Of a stretch of 53,469 nucleotides of DNA, positions 9,354 to 18,321 are shown piece after piece. The notes beneath the pieces were generated by a model that was given only the letters and a program-made list of their open reading frames with translations, was not told the DNA's origin and did no database searches. The translations under genes were made by a program, and so were the position numbers. Every line of letters starts with the position of its first letter. The first letter of the stretch is position 1. Source of the DNA: Thermoanaerobaculia bacterium (GTDB taxonomy: Bacteria; Acidobacteriota; Thermoanaerobaculia; Multivoradales; JAGPDF01); NCBI GenBank assembly GCA_018057705.1, contig JAGPDF010000029.1, positions 1 to 53,469 on the forward strand, given 5' to 3'.

Positions 9354-10421
9354 CTAGTCCGTCGGCGCTCCCTGGTCATCCGACGAATGCGCCAATGCGG
9401 TTACCAAGTGCGCCACCGCGGACCCGGCTGGCGGGGGCCTCGCGCGCAGCGATGTCGCCTCCCCGCTGACCCAGGCGGCGAACCGGCGCTCGAGCGTCGG
9501 AGCGTCGACTCCGAGCGCCGGGAAGAGCTCGGGGATCGTCGGGCGCTGCACGGTCTGGTCGCCGAGCCAGGAGCGGAAGCGCGGCGCGAGCTCCGGGTCG
9601 AGCAGCAGGAAGCGGACAAAGAGCGCCGCGAGCTCGTAGTCGAGACTCGCCGGACCGTGATCGAACGGCTCCGGCCCGCCAGCGACGAGCCGCTCCAGGG
9701 CGCCGGTGCGCCCCAGGCCCATGGCGAGCCAGCGCCGGCGCTGCGCTTCGACGCCGACGAAGCCTTCGAGCTTGCGGAACCCGGCGGCGGTCGCCGAGTC
9801 GCCGATCGCATCGGCCAGCCCTTCGGAGAGCCACCGCGCGCGCGGGAAGCCGAACAGCCGGCGCTCGGCCAAGTGCGCGAGCTCGTGCGCGAGAGTGGCC
9901 GCGAGCTCGTCGTCCGAAACATCGCCGGCCGCAAGAGCGACGATCCCCGCCCGGGCGTCGCTCCATGCGGCGTAGCCCTGCGGCAGGTCGCTCGTCGCCG
10001 TCACCGCGTCGCGATACCCGCGCCGGCTGGCGAAGAGCACGATCGTGCCGCGCGGCGGATGAGCGGGAGTGACCCCGAAGCGGGCCGCCACCTCCGCTTC
10101 GAGCGTGCCGGCGAGGGTCGCGCAGAACCGTTCGATCCCGTCGAGCCGGGAAGCTGGGAGATCGGAGAGGAGCCGGTACGGTCCGCACGGGCGGCGGCGC
10201 GCCGGCGGCTGCAGGAAGCGCTCGAGCTCGGCGACCGCTTCGGGTTCGCCGTCCGGCACCCCCCGCCCCGCCGGGAACGGCGGTCGCATCGGACTGGCAG
10301 CGGCAGGTGCGGCAGGCGCTGCCGCTGGTGGTGTAACGCCAGGCCGCCCGTCGCAGCCCGCTGCCGCCAGCGCAGCAAGGAGCGCGACGGCTCGAACGGC
10401 AGGCCTCGCGCGGAGCGTCAT
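9354..10421 (-). CDS. Secreted gluzincin-type metallopeptidase lipoprotein (DUF1570-like)
   Basis: The 355-residue protein has an N-terminal hydrophobic signal ending A-A-A-G-C, compatible with lipidation, then an alanine/proline-rich linker. The core carries a zinc motif H-E-L-A-H followed by W-L-S-E-G-L-A-D-A, where the glutamate is the expected third zinc ligand of a gluzincin (peptidase MA-like arrangement). Such proteins are widespread in acidobacteria and myxobacteria, usually without a known substrate. The motif is intact, so an active peptidase is likely. Upstream, 148 bp separate it from the divergent TolB-like gene. Confidence 0.72.
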   Translation of the reverse strand: MTLRARPAVRAVALLAALAAAGCDGRPGVTPPAAAPAAPAAASPMRPPFPAGRGVPDGEPEAVAELERFLQPPARRRPCGPYRLLSDLPASRLDGIERFCATLAGTLEAEVAARFGVTPAHPPRGTIVLFASRRGYRDAVTATSDLPQGYAAWSDARAGIVALAAGDVSDDELAATLAHELAHLAERRLFGFPRARWLSEGLADAIGDSATAAGFRKLEGFVGVEAQRRRWLAMGLGRTGALERLVAGGPEPFDHGPASLDYELAALFVRFLLLDPELAPRFRSWLGDQTVQRPTIPELFPALGVDAPTLERRFAAWVSGEATSLRARPPPAGSAVAHLVTALAHSSDDQGAPTD

Positions 10422-10544
10422 CGCTGCCCCATTCTACGGCGGCGTTCCGGTCCGCCTTTCCCGGAAGGGCCCAAGAGGCGCCAGAAGCCTTGCATTCCGC
10501 CCCGCGACAGCGGCCCGCGTCTGTCGCCATCGGCCTCGATCCTG

Positions 10545-10569
10545 CGTTCTCCCTGAAAGGAGGCACTCC
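10545..10569 (+). repeat. Leader repeat, copy 1 (before first TolB-like gene)
   Basis: The 25 bases directly before the ATG match the 25 bases before the next TolB-like gene (12293-12317) at 22 positions, both running CGTTCTCCCTGA to ACTCC and including an AGGAG ribosome site. The duplication that made the two genes therefore included their leader. Confidence 0.7.
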
Positions 10570-12261
10570 ATGGACTGCCAGCGCCCGCTCACCACCGATC
10601 GAGATCGCCCCCGACCTGTTCGGCGGGAGCGCGAACGGCGCTCTTGTGCTGTTGCCACCCTCGCGCTCCTGGCGACTCTCGCCGCCTCCCCGCCGGCGGC
10701 GACCGCCGCTTCGCACCGCCTGAGCCAGGGTCTGCCGTTCAGCGATGTCCCTGCCGCCAGCGCGCAACTGAGCCCAGATGGCCACTTCGCCGTCTATATC
10801 CACGACGCGACGGTCGACGAAGCCCGGGAGCTCTGGAGTGTGCGCGTCGCCGGCGGCGCGCCGGTGCGCCTGTCCGGCCCCCTGCCCGGCAGCGTCACCG
10901 TCGACTCCTTCGCAATCAGCGCCGACAGCCAGCGCGTCGTCTACACCGTCGCCCAGGAGACCGCCGGCCAGGTCGAGCTCTACAGCATCCCCATCGCCGG
11001 CCCCGAAGGGTCCTGGACCCAGCTCAACGGGGAGCTGCCGGCAGGCGGCGATGTCCTGAGCCTGAAGATCAGTCCGGACAGCACTCGGGTCGTCTATGTC
11101 GCCGACCAACAGGCGAACGACGTTTTCGACGCCTGGACCGTGCCGATCGCCGGCGGCACGCCGATTCGCCTCCGGCCCTTCGTCACCCTGGCCGGCTCGG
11201 GCGTCCTCGACACTCCGAGCGGACCCTCGATCAGTCCCGACAGCGAGAGAGTCGTCTTCCACGCCAACTTCTCCGATCTCGACTACTGGGAGCTGTGGAG
11301 CGCCCGCGTCGATGGCACCGGCGGGATCGTGCAGCTGACGGAAGCGACGGCCGCCAGCCACAACGTCTTCGGCAACCGCTTCAGCCCCGACAGCTCTCGC
11401 GTCCTCTATTTCGGCTACCAGCAGGACAACGTCACCACGGAGCTCTACGGCGTACCGAGCGCCGGCGGAAGCGCGGTGAAGCTCAACGGCCTATTGACGC
11501 CCGGTGGCAACGTCTGGAGCTACGTCTTCAGCCCGGACAGCACTCGCGTCGTCTATCTCGCCGCCCAGCAGACCGCCGGCGTCGACGAGCTCTACAGCGT
11601 GCCACTCGCCGGCGGCGGGGTGGCAAAGCTCAATGGCGCGCTGACCCCCAACGGAGAGATCTTCGAGGCCACGATCAGCCCCGACAGCGCTCGCGTCGTC
11701 TACCGCGGCGACGAGGACACCGACGAGGTCTTCGAGATCTTCAGCGTGCCGCTCGCCGGCGGCAGCGCGGTGAAGTTGAACCCCGCACTTCCCGCCGGGG
11801 GAAGCGTTCTATCCCTGGCAATCGCCCCGGATAGCGCGCGCGTCGTCTACCGGGCCGATCAGAATGACGACGAGGTGCAAGAACTCTTCAGCGTGCCTCT
11901 GGCAGGCGGGACGTCGGTGCGGGTGAGCGACGAGCCCGTCTTCGGGGGCGATATCGCGGACTTCAAGATCGCTCCGGCAAGCGACTTCGTCTTCTACCGC
12001 GGAGACATCCTGACCGACGGCGTCCACGAGCTCTTCCGGGGGACGATCGCTGGTATTTCCAGCGCGGCCGTCCGGGTGAGCGGTCCGATGGTGGCGGGCG
12101 GCTCCGTCGGCGGCGCGTCGTCGTGGGCGGTCCTCCCGGACGGCCGCCAGGCGATCTACAACGCCGACCAGGAGGTCGACCTGCAGAACGACCTCTACCT
12201 CGGCGACGTCTGTCTCCTGTGCGACGGCTTCGAGGCCGGCGACTCCTCGCGCTGGAACTGA
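10570..12261 (+). CDS. Secreted TolB-like (PD40) beta-propeller protein 1 with GFEAGD C-terminus
   Basis: The 563-residue protein has an arginine-rich start and a hydrophobic signal ending in A-T-A-A-S (about residues 30-50). It then shows ten repeats of about 45-50 residues with the core I-S-P-D-S-x-R-V-V-Y and the partner E-L-Y-S-V-P-L-A-G-G, the TolB/PD40 beta-propeller pattern. The protein ends C-L-L-C-D-G-F-E-A-G-D-S-S-R-W-N. A CLLC pair just before the tag could form a disulfide or bind metal. Start chosen at an ATG after AAAGGAG; the frame is open further upstream but has no signal. It is a close paralogue of the next gene. Function unknown; no enzymatic residues are apparent. Confidence 0.85.
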   Translation: MDCQRPLTTDRDRPRPVRRERERRSCAVATLALLATLAASPPAATAASHRLSQGLPFSDVPAASAQLSPDGHFAVYIHDATVDEARELWSVRVAGGAPVRLSGPLPGSVTVDSFAISADSQRVVYTVAQETAGQVELYSIPIAGPEGSWTQLNGELPAGGDVLSLKISPDSTRVVYVADQQANDVFDAWTVPIAGGTPIRLRPFVTLAGSGVLDTPSGPSISPDSERVVFHANFSDLDYWELWSARVDGTGGIVQLTEATAASHNVFGNRFSPDSSRVLYFGYQQDNVTTELYGVPSAGGSAVKLNGLLTPGGNVWSYVFSPDSTRVVYLAAQQTAGVDELYSVPLAGGGVAKLNGALTPNGEIFEATISPDSARVVYRGDEDTDEVFEIFSVPLAGGSAVKLNPALPAGGSVLSLAIAPDSARVVYRADQNDDEVQELFSVPLAGGTSVRVSDEPVFGGDIADFKIAPASDFVFYRGDILTDGVHELFRGTIAGISSAAVRVSGPMVAGGSVGGASSWAVLPDGRQAIYNADQEVDLQNDLYLGDVCLLCDGFEAGDSSRWN

Positions 12262-12282
12262 GGCGTTGCTGTCGCCTTCCGA

Positions 12283-12291
12283 TGCTAGCCT
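12283..12291 (+). promoter_or_regulatory. Extended -10-like element TGCTAGCCT before second TolB-like gene
   Basis: TGCTAGCCT lies 26 bases before the ATG at 12318, within the 56-bp gap after the first TolB-like gene, so the second gene may have its own promoter. It matches the element at 6560 in eight of nine bases. No clear -35 is seen. Confidence 0.3.
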
Positions 12292-12292
12292 C

Positions 12293-12317
12293 CGTTCTCC
12301 CTGACAGGAGAGACTCC
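12293..12317 (+). repeat. Leader repeat, copy 2 (before second TolB-like gene)
   Basis: Twenty-two of 25 bases match 10545-10569, with the same distance to the ATG. The three differences lie in and next to the ribosome site (CAGGAGAG here, AAGGAGGC in copy 1). Confidence 0.7.
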
Positions 12318-13997
12318 ATGGATCGCCCGCGCCCGCTCACGACTGTTCCCCCTCGCATTCGAGACCGACGGGCGCCGCTCGCCGTCGCCGCTCTTGCCAT
12401 CTTGGCGTCTCTCGCTCTTGCCACGCCGCCGGCGACAGCCGCTTCCCACCGCCTGAGCCAGGGGCTGCCGTTCAGCGACGTGAGTTGGTGGGAGGTGAGC
12501 CCCGATGGCCAGTTCGCCGTCTATGTCCACGACGCCGAGCTCGACGACGCCCGGGAGCTCTGGAGCGTGCGCGTCACGGGCGGCGCTCCGGTCCGGCTGT
12601 CGAACCCTCTGCCCGGCGGCGTCAGCATCGAGGACCCGTTCGAGATCAGCCCCGACAGCCAGCGCGTCGTCTACCGCGTCGCCCAGCAGACCGCCGGCCA
12701 GGTCGAGCTCTACAGCACCCCCATCGCCGGCCCCGAGGGGGCCTGGATCAAACTCAACGGGGAGCTACCCGCGGGTGGCGATGTCAGCCACCTGCGGATC
12801 AGCCCCGATAGCACCCGCGTCATCTACTACGCCGACCAACAGGCCGACGACGTCTTCGACGCCTGGACCGTACCGATCGACGGCGGCACATCCATCCGCC
12901 TGCGGCCGTTCGTCACCCTGAACGGTTCGCGGGTCCTGCACGGCCAGGAAACGCCCCTGATCAGTCCGGACAGCGAGCGCGTCCTGTTCTACGCCAACTT
13001 CTCGAATCTCGCCTATTTCGACCTGTGGAGCGCCCGCGTCGACGGCACCGGCGGGATCGTGCAGCTCACGGATACGACGGCCGACCTCACCTCTGTGATC
13101 GTTCCTGGAATCAGCCCCGACAGCAGTCGCGTCCTCTATTTCCGATATCTCAGCGACAACCTGATCAAGGATCTCTATAGCGTACCGATCACCGGCGGCA
13201 GCGCGGTGAAGCTCAATGGAGCGCTGACTCCCGGTGGCAGCGTCTGGAACTACACGTTCAGCCCGGACAGCACGCGCGTCGTCTATTTCGCCGCCCAGCA
13301 GACTGCCGGCGTCAACGAGCTCTACAGCGTGCCGATCGCCGGCGGCGGGGCGACGAAGCTCAACGGCGTGATGCCCTTTTTTTCCGGTGTGCAGAACTAC
13401 GCAATCAGCCCCGACGGCTCGCGTGTCGTCTACAGTGCCAACCAGGACACAGAGGACTTTACCGAGCTTTACAGCGTGCCCCTCGCCGGCGGCGCGGTGA
13501 CGAAGCTCAGCCCGCCGTTGCCCACCGGAGGCAATATCTTCCACCTGGCGCCGCTGGCGATCGCCCCGGATAGCTCGCGCGTCGTCTACCTGGCCGATCA
13601 GCGTCAGAATGATGTACAGGAACTCTTCAGCGTACCGCTCGCTGGCGGGGCGTCGAGCCGGGTGAGCGACGATCCCGTCTTCGGGGGCGATGTCGCGGAG
13701 TTCGAGATCGCTCCGGGGAGCGACTTCGTCTTCTACCGCGCAGACCTCCTGACCGACGGCGTCCACGAGCTCTTCAGGGGGAGGATCGCCGGCATCTCCG
13801 GCGCGGACGACCGATTGAGCGGCCCCATGGTTTCCGGGGGAGAGGTCGGCCAGAACTCCTGGGCAGTTCTCCTGGACGGCCTCCAGGTGGTCTACGGGGC
13901 CGACCAGGAGGTCGACGAGCAGAAGGACCTGTTCGTCGGCGATCTCTGTCTCCTGTGCGACGGCTTCGAGGCCGGCGACTCCGGGCGCTGGGACTGA
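12318..13997 (+). CDS. Secreted TolB-like (PD40) beta-propeller protein 2 with GFEAGD C-terminus
   Basis: The 559-residue protein is a tandem paralogue of the preceding one and aligns along its whole length: signal ending A-T-A-A-S-H-R-L-S-Q-G-L-P-F-S-D-V in both, ten PD40-type repeats and an end C-L-L-C-D-G-F-E-A-G-D-S-G-R-W-D. The main differences lie in the middle blades, for example a block around 13371-13400 with a seven-T run. Probably extracellular or periplasmic, of unknown ligand. The next gene is convergent (66 bp gap). Confidence 0.85.
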   Translation: MDRPRPLTTVPPRIRDRRAPLAVAALAILASLALATPPATAASHRLSQGLPFSDVSWWEVSPDGQFAVYVHDAELDDARELWSVRVTGGAPVRLSNPLPGGVSIEDPFEISPDSQRVVYRVAQQTAGQVELYSTPIAGPEGAWIKLNGELPAGGDVSHLRISPDSTRVIYYADQQADDVFDAWTVPIDGGTSIRLRPFVTLNGSRVLHGQETPLISPDSERVLFYANFSNLAYFDLWSARVDGTGGIVQLTDTTADLTSVIVPGISPDSSRVLYFRYLSDNLIKDLYSVPITGGSAVKLNGALTPGGSVWNYTFSPDSTRVVYFAAQQTAGVNELYSVPIAGGGATKLNGVMPFFSGVQNYAISPDGSRVVYSANQDTEDFTELYSVPLAGGAVTKLSPPLPTGGNIFHLAPLAIAPDSSRVVYLADQRQNDVQELFSVPLAGGASSRVSDDPVFGGDVAEFEIAPGSDFVFYRADLLTDGVHELFRGRIAGISGADDRLSGPMVSGGEVGQNSWAVLLDGLQVVYGADQEVDEQKDLFVGDLCLLCDGFEAGDSGRWD

Positions 13998-14063
13998 ACG
14001 GCCGTCGCGCTCCGCGCTGGGACGTTACGCGGCACTCCCCGCTCGCGACGACTCCGCAGCGCC

Positions 14064-15626
14064 TTACTTCGCCAGCTCGTAGAGGTACTCGACGTACGAC
14101 ATCGTCGCGCCGTCGAAGCCCTGCACCTTCGGGTTCGTGGAGTCGATGAGGAAGTACTCGTCCGGGGCGTGGGCGCCGCTGCCGTGGCCCAGGCCGAAGT
14201 GGCCCGAGGGGAGCGCGAGCGGCGCGTCGGTGAAGACGAAGCCGGGGTAGGAGCCGGCGTTCCTGGGCCAGACGAGCGGGTCGATTCCGGCGCGCTTCAG
14301 CACGGCGATCTGCGCCTGGATGAGCGGCGCTGCGGCCGCCGTGCTCGTCGGGTCGTAGCCGCCGGTCACGTTCACTTCGATGTCCCCGAAGCCGCGCTTC
14401 GCGAGATGCGCCTGGAGCGCCGCCACCGCGCCGGCCTTCGTCATGTCGGGCACCAGTCGCAGGTCGATCTTCGCCACTGCGCGGTGCGGCAGGATGGTCT
14501 TGCCACCCGGCCCGGTGTAGCCCCCCACCAGCCCCTGGATGTTCACCGTCGGCTGCGACACCAGGCGCTCGTTGGCCTCGCGCCAGGGCAGATCGTCGAT
14601 CCAGTGCTGCACGCCGAGGAGCTTCTTCGCCTTCTCCTCGCTGCGCCGCTCGGTGGCTGCGGCGACCATCGCGCGCTCCTCGGCGCTGATCGGCCGCGGC
14701 TGCGGATAGCCGTCGATGGTGATCGTGTTGCCGTCCGCGGAGACCAGTGTGTCGAGCGCCTTGACCAGCCGCCAGGCCGGGCTGTCCACCATCGCCTTGA
14801 GCGAGGAGTGGACGTCCTTCGACGGACCGCGCCCCCAGGTCTCGCCGCTCGCCACCAACTCGAGCTCGACCACGCCCTTGGCGCCGAGGCTCACCGTCAC
14901 GTTGCCGTCGGGGTCCTGCCCCGCTCCGGGCATGAAGACGCCCGAGCACTTGGCAAAGGCAGCCTGCACCTCGGGACGCAGGACCAGCTGGCCGATGTGC
15001 GGCGAGCCGATCTCCTCCTCGCCCTCGGCGACCAGCACGAGGTTCACCGGGAGCTTGCGGCCGGCGCCGCGAATCGCGTGCAGCGCTGCGAGGAGCGCCG
15101 CCTGGGGACCCTTCTGATTGACCGCACCGCGTCCGACCATCGCCCGCCCGAGCCCGGGCTTCTCCACCATCCGCGCTTCGAGCGGCGGCGACGTCCACTC
15201 GGCGGGATCGTACTGCTTGACGTCGTACATGAAGTAGAGCCCGACGGTCTTCGCCGCACCGGCGTCGAGCGTCGCGAAGACGCCCGGCTTGCCATCGGTC
15301 TCGAGAACCGTCACCTGCTGGAATTCGGCCTCCCGCGCGAGCTTCGCCATGTGCTCCGCGCCGGCGGGAAAGTTCAGGCTCTCGGCCGCGATCGACGGCA
15401 GCGCGATCCAGTCCCGCAAGCGTTGGACGTTCTCGTCGTGCCGTGCCGCGACCTCGCGCCGGATGGCGGCGAAGTCCGCAGGATCGGCCGGCCTGGCGTA
15501 GGCGCCGCTCGCGGGAGCCAGGGAGGCGAACGCCGCCATGGCAACGGTTCGCCGAAGGAGGAGCGCGGTGCGGAGCCGTGGAGACGGACGGCGGCGGGAC
15601 GTGGGCCGATCGGCGCGGATTCTCAT
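14064..15626 (-). CDS. Secreted M20-family peptidase-like protein with altered metal site
   Basis: The 520-residue protein has a long arginine-rich signal (cleavage near A-Y-A-R at about 45) and an M20/M25/M40 di-zinc hydrolase fold. The catalytic pair is kept (A-E-G-E-E-E-I-G-S), as is the last histidine (G-A-H-A-P-D-E). However, the usual first ligand motif H-Y-D-V-Q is F-M-Y-D-V-K-Q (His to Met), and the bridging aspartate of D-x-K-G is Asn (A-V-N-Q-K-G-P). The site is therefore modified, either dead or a distinct subfamily. It lies 45 bp downstream of the alpha/beta hydrolase, at the end of the FG-GAP gene series. A TAGGGT box ends ten bases before the ATG. A fragment of this gene recurs at 28928-29090. 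Confidence 0.8.
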   Translation of the reverse strand: MRIRADRPTSRRRPSPRLRTALLLRRTVAMAAFASLAPASGAYARPADPADFAAIRREVAARHDENVQRLRDWIALPSIAAESLNFPAGAEHMAKLAREAEFQQVTVLETDGKPGVFATLDAGAAKTVGLYFMYDVKQYDPAEWTSPPLEARMVEKPGLGRAMVGRGAVNQKGPQAALLAALHAIRGAGRKLPVNLVLVAEGEEEIGSPHIGQLVLRPEVQAAFAKCSGVFMPGAGQDPDGNVTVSLGAKGVVELELVASGETWGRGPSKDVHSSLKAMVDSPAWRLVKALDTLVSADGNTITIDGYPQPRPISAEERAMVAAATERRSEEKAKKLLGVQHWIDDLPWREANERLVSQPTVNIQGLVGGYTGPGGKTILPHRAVAKIDLRLVPDMTKAGAVAALQAHLAKRGFGDIEVNVTGGYDPTSTAAAAPLIQAQIAVLKRAGIDPLVWPRNAGSYPGFVFTDAPLALPSGHFGLGHGSGAHAPDEYFLIDSTNPKVQGFDGATMSYVEYLYELAK

Positions 15627-15670
15627 TTGCGCCGGACCCTACCACCGCCGGCAGCGGCCCGCCTCCGGGC

Positions 15671-16669
15671 TCAGCCCCCTCCCCTGGCAGCTCCACCGCT
15701 CGCGGTGGGCTCGGCCATGAGGTGCTCAACCGTTGCCGCCACAACCGCGTCGCGCTGCAGCAGACCGCGGTGGCCCAGGCCGAAAGTCCGCACGAGACGT
15801 GCGCCGGTCCACCGGTCCACCAACCTTCGCGAGTGCTCCCAGTCGACCTCGGCGTCGTCGGCGTCGTGAAAGGCGAGGAGCGGTCGCTCCAGCTCGCGGG
15901 CCAGCCTGGCCCCGCGGACCGACTCGAGCGTCCGCCCGACCCGCCGCTCGACACATTGGCGCACGCTCTCGAGCAGCTCTTCGTCGAGTCCGGTCTCGCG
16001 ACGGAACGAGTCGAGGTAGGGATCGAAATTCTCCGCCGCGGCGAGGTAGACGAGACGCTCCGCGCGACCGCCGGTCGCCACCGCGAGGGTCGCGGCCAGC
16101 GCACCGAAACCGTGCGCGACGATGCCGCGCGGCGGCGCCCACTCCGAATGGCGGCGCAACAGGGCGGCCACCATCGCGGCGAGCTCGATCACGTCGAGCT
16201 GGTGCCCGGACGCCTCGCCGTGCGCCGGGGCATCGAACGCCACCACCCGCGCACCTTCGCGGCGCAGCGGTGCGACGAAGGCCGCGAGGTCCGCAGCGCG
16301 CCCGCCCCAGTCGTGAACCAGCAGCACCGTCGGTGGCCGATACGAGGCCCCCTGCCAGACCCAGATCGGGAACTCCCCGGCCGCCGTCGGCGCACTTTCG
16401 CGCCGGGCGAGCGCGAAAACGGCGCGCTCGGCCTCCGTGAGCGGCCGGCGCGGCGGCTCGAGCAGGAGTCGAGCGCCGCGCCGGACCGCGGCTTCACGAG
16501 AGAATCCGGCGAGAGCACGCAGCGCCACTCCTTCGAGAGCTCGCCGCCAGCCGCCGACCGGGCGCGCAGCCGTGCGTTGCGTGCCCGAGGGGTCCCGCGC
16601 CAGCGGAATCCTCTCCCGAAGATCGCCATCCTGCGTCAGCGAATGGACCACCGCCTCGCGCGGCCTCAC
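15671..16669 (-). CDS. Alpha/beta-hydrolase-fold protein lacking the nucleophile serine
   Basis: The protein (about 332 residues) has a helical N-terminal part and an alpha/beta hydrolase core from about residue 110: H-D-W-G-G (oxyanion region), F-D-A-P-A-H-G, D-A-D-D (acid region) and G-L-G-H-R-G (histidine). The nucleophile elbow expected as G-x-S-x-G reads A-H-G-F-G, so the serine is a glycine. It starts with GTG in a GTGA overlap with the FG-GAP gene stop; a GTG six codons upstream is also possible. No signal peptide is seen. Translational coupling to the FG-GAP gene argues for a linked role, but none can be named. Confidence 0.7.
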   Translation of the reverse strand: MRPREAVVHSLTQDGDLRERIPLARDPSGTQRTAARPVGGWRRALEGVALRALAGFSREAAVRRGARLLLEPPRRPLTEAERAVFALARRESAPTAAGEFPIWVWQGASYRPPTVLLVHDWGGRAADLAAFVAPLRREGARVVAFDAPAHGEASGHQLDVIELAAMVAALLRRHSEWAPPRGIVAHGFGALAATLAVATGGRAERLVYLAAAENFDPYLDSFRRETGLDEELLESVRQCVERRVGRTLESVRGARLARELERPLLAFHDADDAEVDWEHSRRLVDRWTGARLVRTFGLGHRGLLQRDAVVAATVEHLMAEPTASGGAARGGG

Positions 16670-18321
16670 GGCGCCACCGCCGACCACTCGAGCGCGTCGT
16701 GGCTCTCGAAACCGTCGATGAAGAGCTGGCCGAAAAGGACTGCGACGGAGCCCGCTTGGGAGGCGGCGGTGTCCGACGAGAACAGCGAGCGCTCCGGTCC
16801 GCCGATCGCGAGATCAGCGAGGCCGTTGCCATCGAAGTCTCCGGAGACGAGGGCGGAGCCGTAGTGGGAGCCCACATTCGTCTCTCCGGGAATCATCCCG
16901 ATCGGAAAGGCGCCCGGCCAGAGCCAGCGGGTCGCACTTCCCGCAAGCCCCGCCGCGCGTCCGCGAATCACGGTGACGGCGCCATAGCCGTCCGTTCCGG
17001 AGACGCTCTCGTGCGCGGCGCCGATCACGAGCTCGTCGAAACCGTCGCCGTCGAAGTCGCCGGCCGCGAGCGCCGAGCCGAACTGGTCGTTGATCTCGGA
17101 GCCGCTGCCCCAGATGCCGTCCTCCGAGAGCCAGGGGGCCGCGACGGTCGACAGCCCTCCCGCTGTGCCGTAACTCACGATCACCTGCCCGGAGTCGACC
17201 TTCTCCGGCCCGGCTCCATCCTCGAACGGAGCACCCATCGCGAGGTCGGCGAAGCCGTCGCCATTGAAATCGCCGGCCGCGAGCGCGGTGCCGAACTGAT
17301 CGCCCGTCTCGGGAAGCTCGCCGAACGCCCCCTGGTCGAAGAGTTGGTGGTGGACGAAGATCAGGGAGAACGGACTGCCGTAGACGACGAGCACCGCGCC
17401 GACCTGGGCCACCTGCGGGATGCCGATCGCCAGGTCGTCGAAGCCGTCGCCGTTGAAGTCGCCGGTCGCGACCGCGCCGCCGAACTGGTCCAGCGCGCCG
17501 GGCACACCGGGGAGACCCTCGAGCCCGAAGCGCATCAGGTAACCGCCAGCCGATCCCTCTGCGTTCTGATCGACGACCATGACCGCGCCAGCGCGACAGA
17601 GCCCTGCCGGGCAGTTCGCCGCGTCTCCCGGGATGCCGATCGCGAGGTCGTCCTTGCCGTCGCCGTTGAAGTCACCGAAGGCCAGCGCCTCGCCGAAGCG
17701 CTCGCCGGCGGCCGGCGAACCCGGGAGAAGCCCGCCGGGGGCCTGCGAGAACGAATACTCCGCGACCGGCTGAAGCCGTCCGAGCTCGTTGGGCAGGCCG
17801 TAGTGCAGATGCACCCCGCCCATGCTGATGACGGTCGAGCCGACGACATAGTCGTTGCTCGGGATGCCGACGGCGAGATCGTCGTAGCCGTCGCCGTCGA
17901 AGTCGCCCGCCGCGAGAGCCCGGCCGTAGGCATCGAGCGCCTCGGCGGGATCGACCGCGTTGTTCCACGGCAGCACCGGGAGGAGAAGGCCAAGGGCGCC
18001 GGCCGGCGCGCCGAAGCGCACCTGCACCGAGCCCACATCCGCAATCTCGGGGAGCCAGTCATTCCCCGGAACGCCCATAGCGAGGTCGTCGTAGCCGTCG
18101 TGATTGAAGTCTCCGACGGCGAGCGCGAAGCCGAAGTAGTCGTCCTGACCGGGACTCTCCGGGCCGGTTCCCGTCTCGAGCCAGAGCTGCGCATGGGCAG
18201 CGGAGAGCCCGATGGCCGGGCGTTGTGCGCCGACCGGAGCGCCGTGGACGATCGCGAGGCTCACGGGTACGGCGAGAGACAGGGCGAGGAGCGAGCGAGA
18301 CATCTTCGAGTTTCTGTTCAT
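16666..18321 (-). CDS. Secreted FG-GAP (integrin-alpha-type) beta-propeller protein, paralogue 1
   Basis: The 551-residue protein has a signal peptide (residues 1-33, ending G-A-P-V-G-A-Q) and seven repeats with the calcium-loop core G-D-F-N-x-D-G-x-D-D-L-A-x-G-x-P, which predicts a seven-bladed FG-GAP propeller. Blade 3 carries a C-P-A-G-L-C pair found at the same place in all four paralogues. The end is L-F-I-D-G-F-E-S-H-D-A-L-E-W-S-A-V-A-P. It lies 50 bp downstream of paralogue 2 and has its own promoter-like element. It is most similar to paralogue 2 (shared W-L-P-x-I, N-A-V-D-P-A segments). Likely an extracellular or surface binding protein; ligand unknown. Confidence 0.88.
   Translation of the reverse strand: MNRNSKMSRSLLALSLAVPVSLAIVHGAPVGAQRPAIGLSAAHAQLWLETGTGPESPGQDDYFGFALAVGDFNHDGYDDLAMGVPGNDWLPEIADVGSVQVRFGAPAGALGLLLPVLPWNNAVDPAEALDAYGRALAAGDFDGDGYDDLAVGIPSNDYVVGSTVISMGGVHLHYGLPNELGRLQPVAEYSFSQAPGGLLPGSPAAGERFGEALAFGDFNGDGKDDLAIGIPGDAANCPAGLCRAGAVMVVDQNAEGSAGGYLMRFGLEGLPGVPGALDQFGGAVATGDFNGDGFDDLAIGIPQVAQVGAVLVVYGSPFSLIFVHHQLFDQGAFGELPETGDQFGTALAAGDFNGDGFADLAMGAPFEDGAGPEKVDSGQVIVSYGTAGGLSTVAAPWLSEDGIWGSGSEINDQFGSALAAGDFDGDGFDELVIGAAHESVSGTDGYGAVTVIRGRAAGLAGSATRWLWPGAFPIGMIPGETNVGSHYGSALVSGDFDGNGLADLAIGGPERSLFSSDTAASQAGSVAVLFGQLFIDGFESHDALEWSAVAP

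Noticed and set aside
13377-13383. Seven-T run inside the second TolB-like gene as a phase-variation site
   Set aside because: The run is short and encodes Phe-Phe in a plausible place; no sign of frameshifting.
13774-16104. Minus-strand frame spanning the M20 and hydrolase genes
   Set aside because: Shadow frame, arginine-rich, overlapping two real genes on the same strand in another frame.
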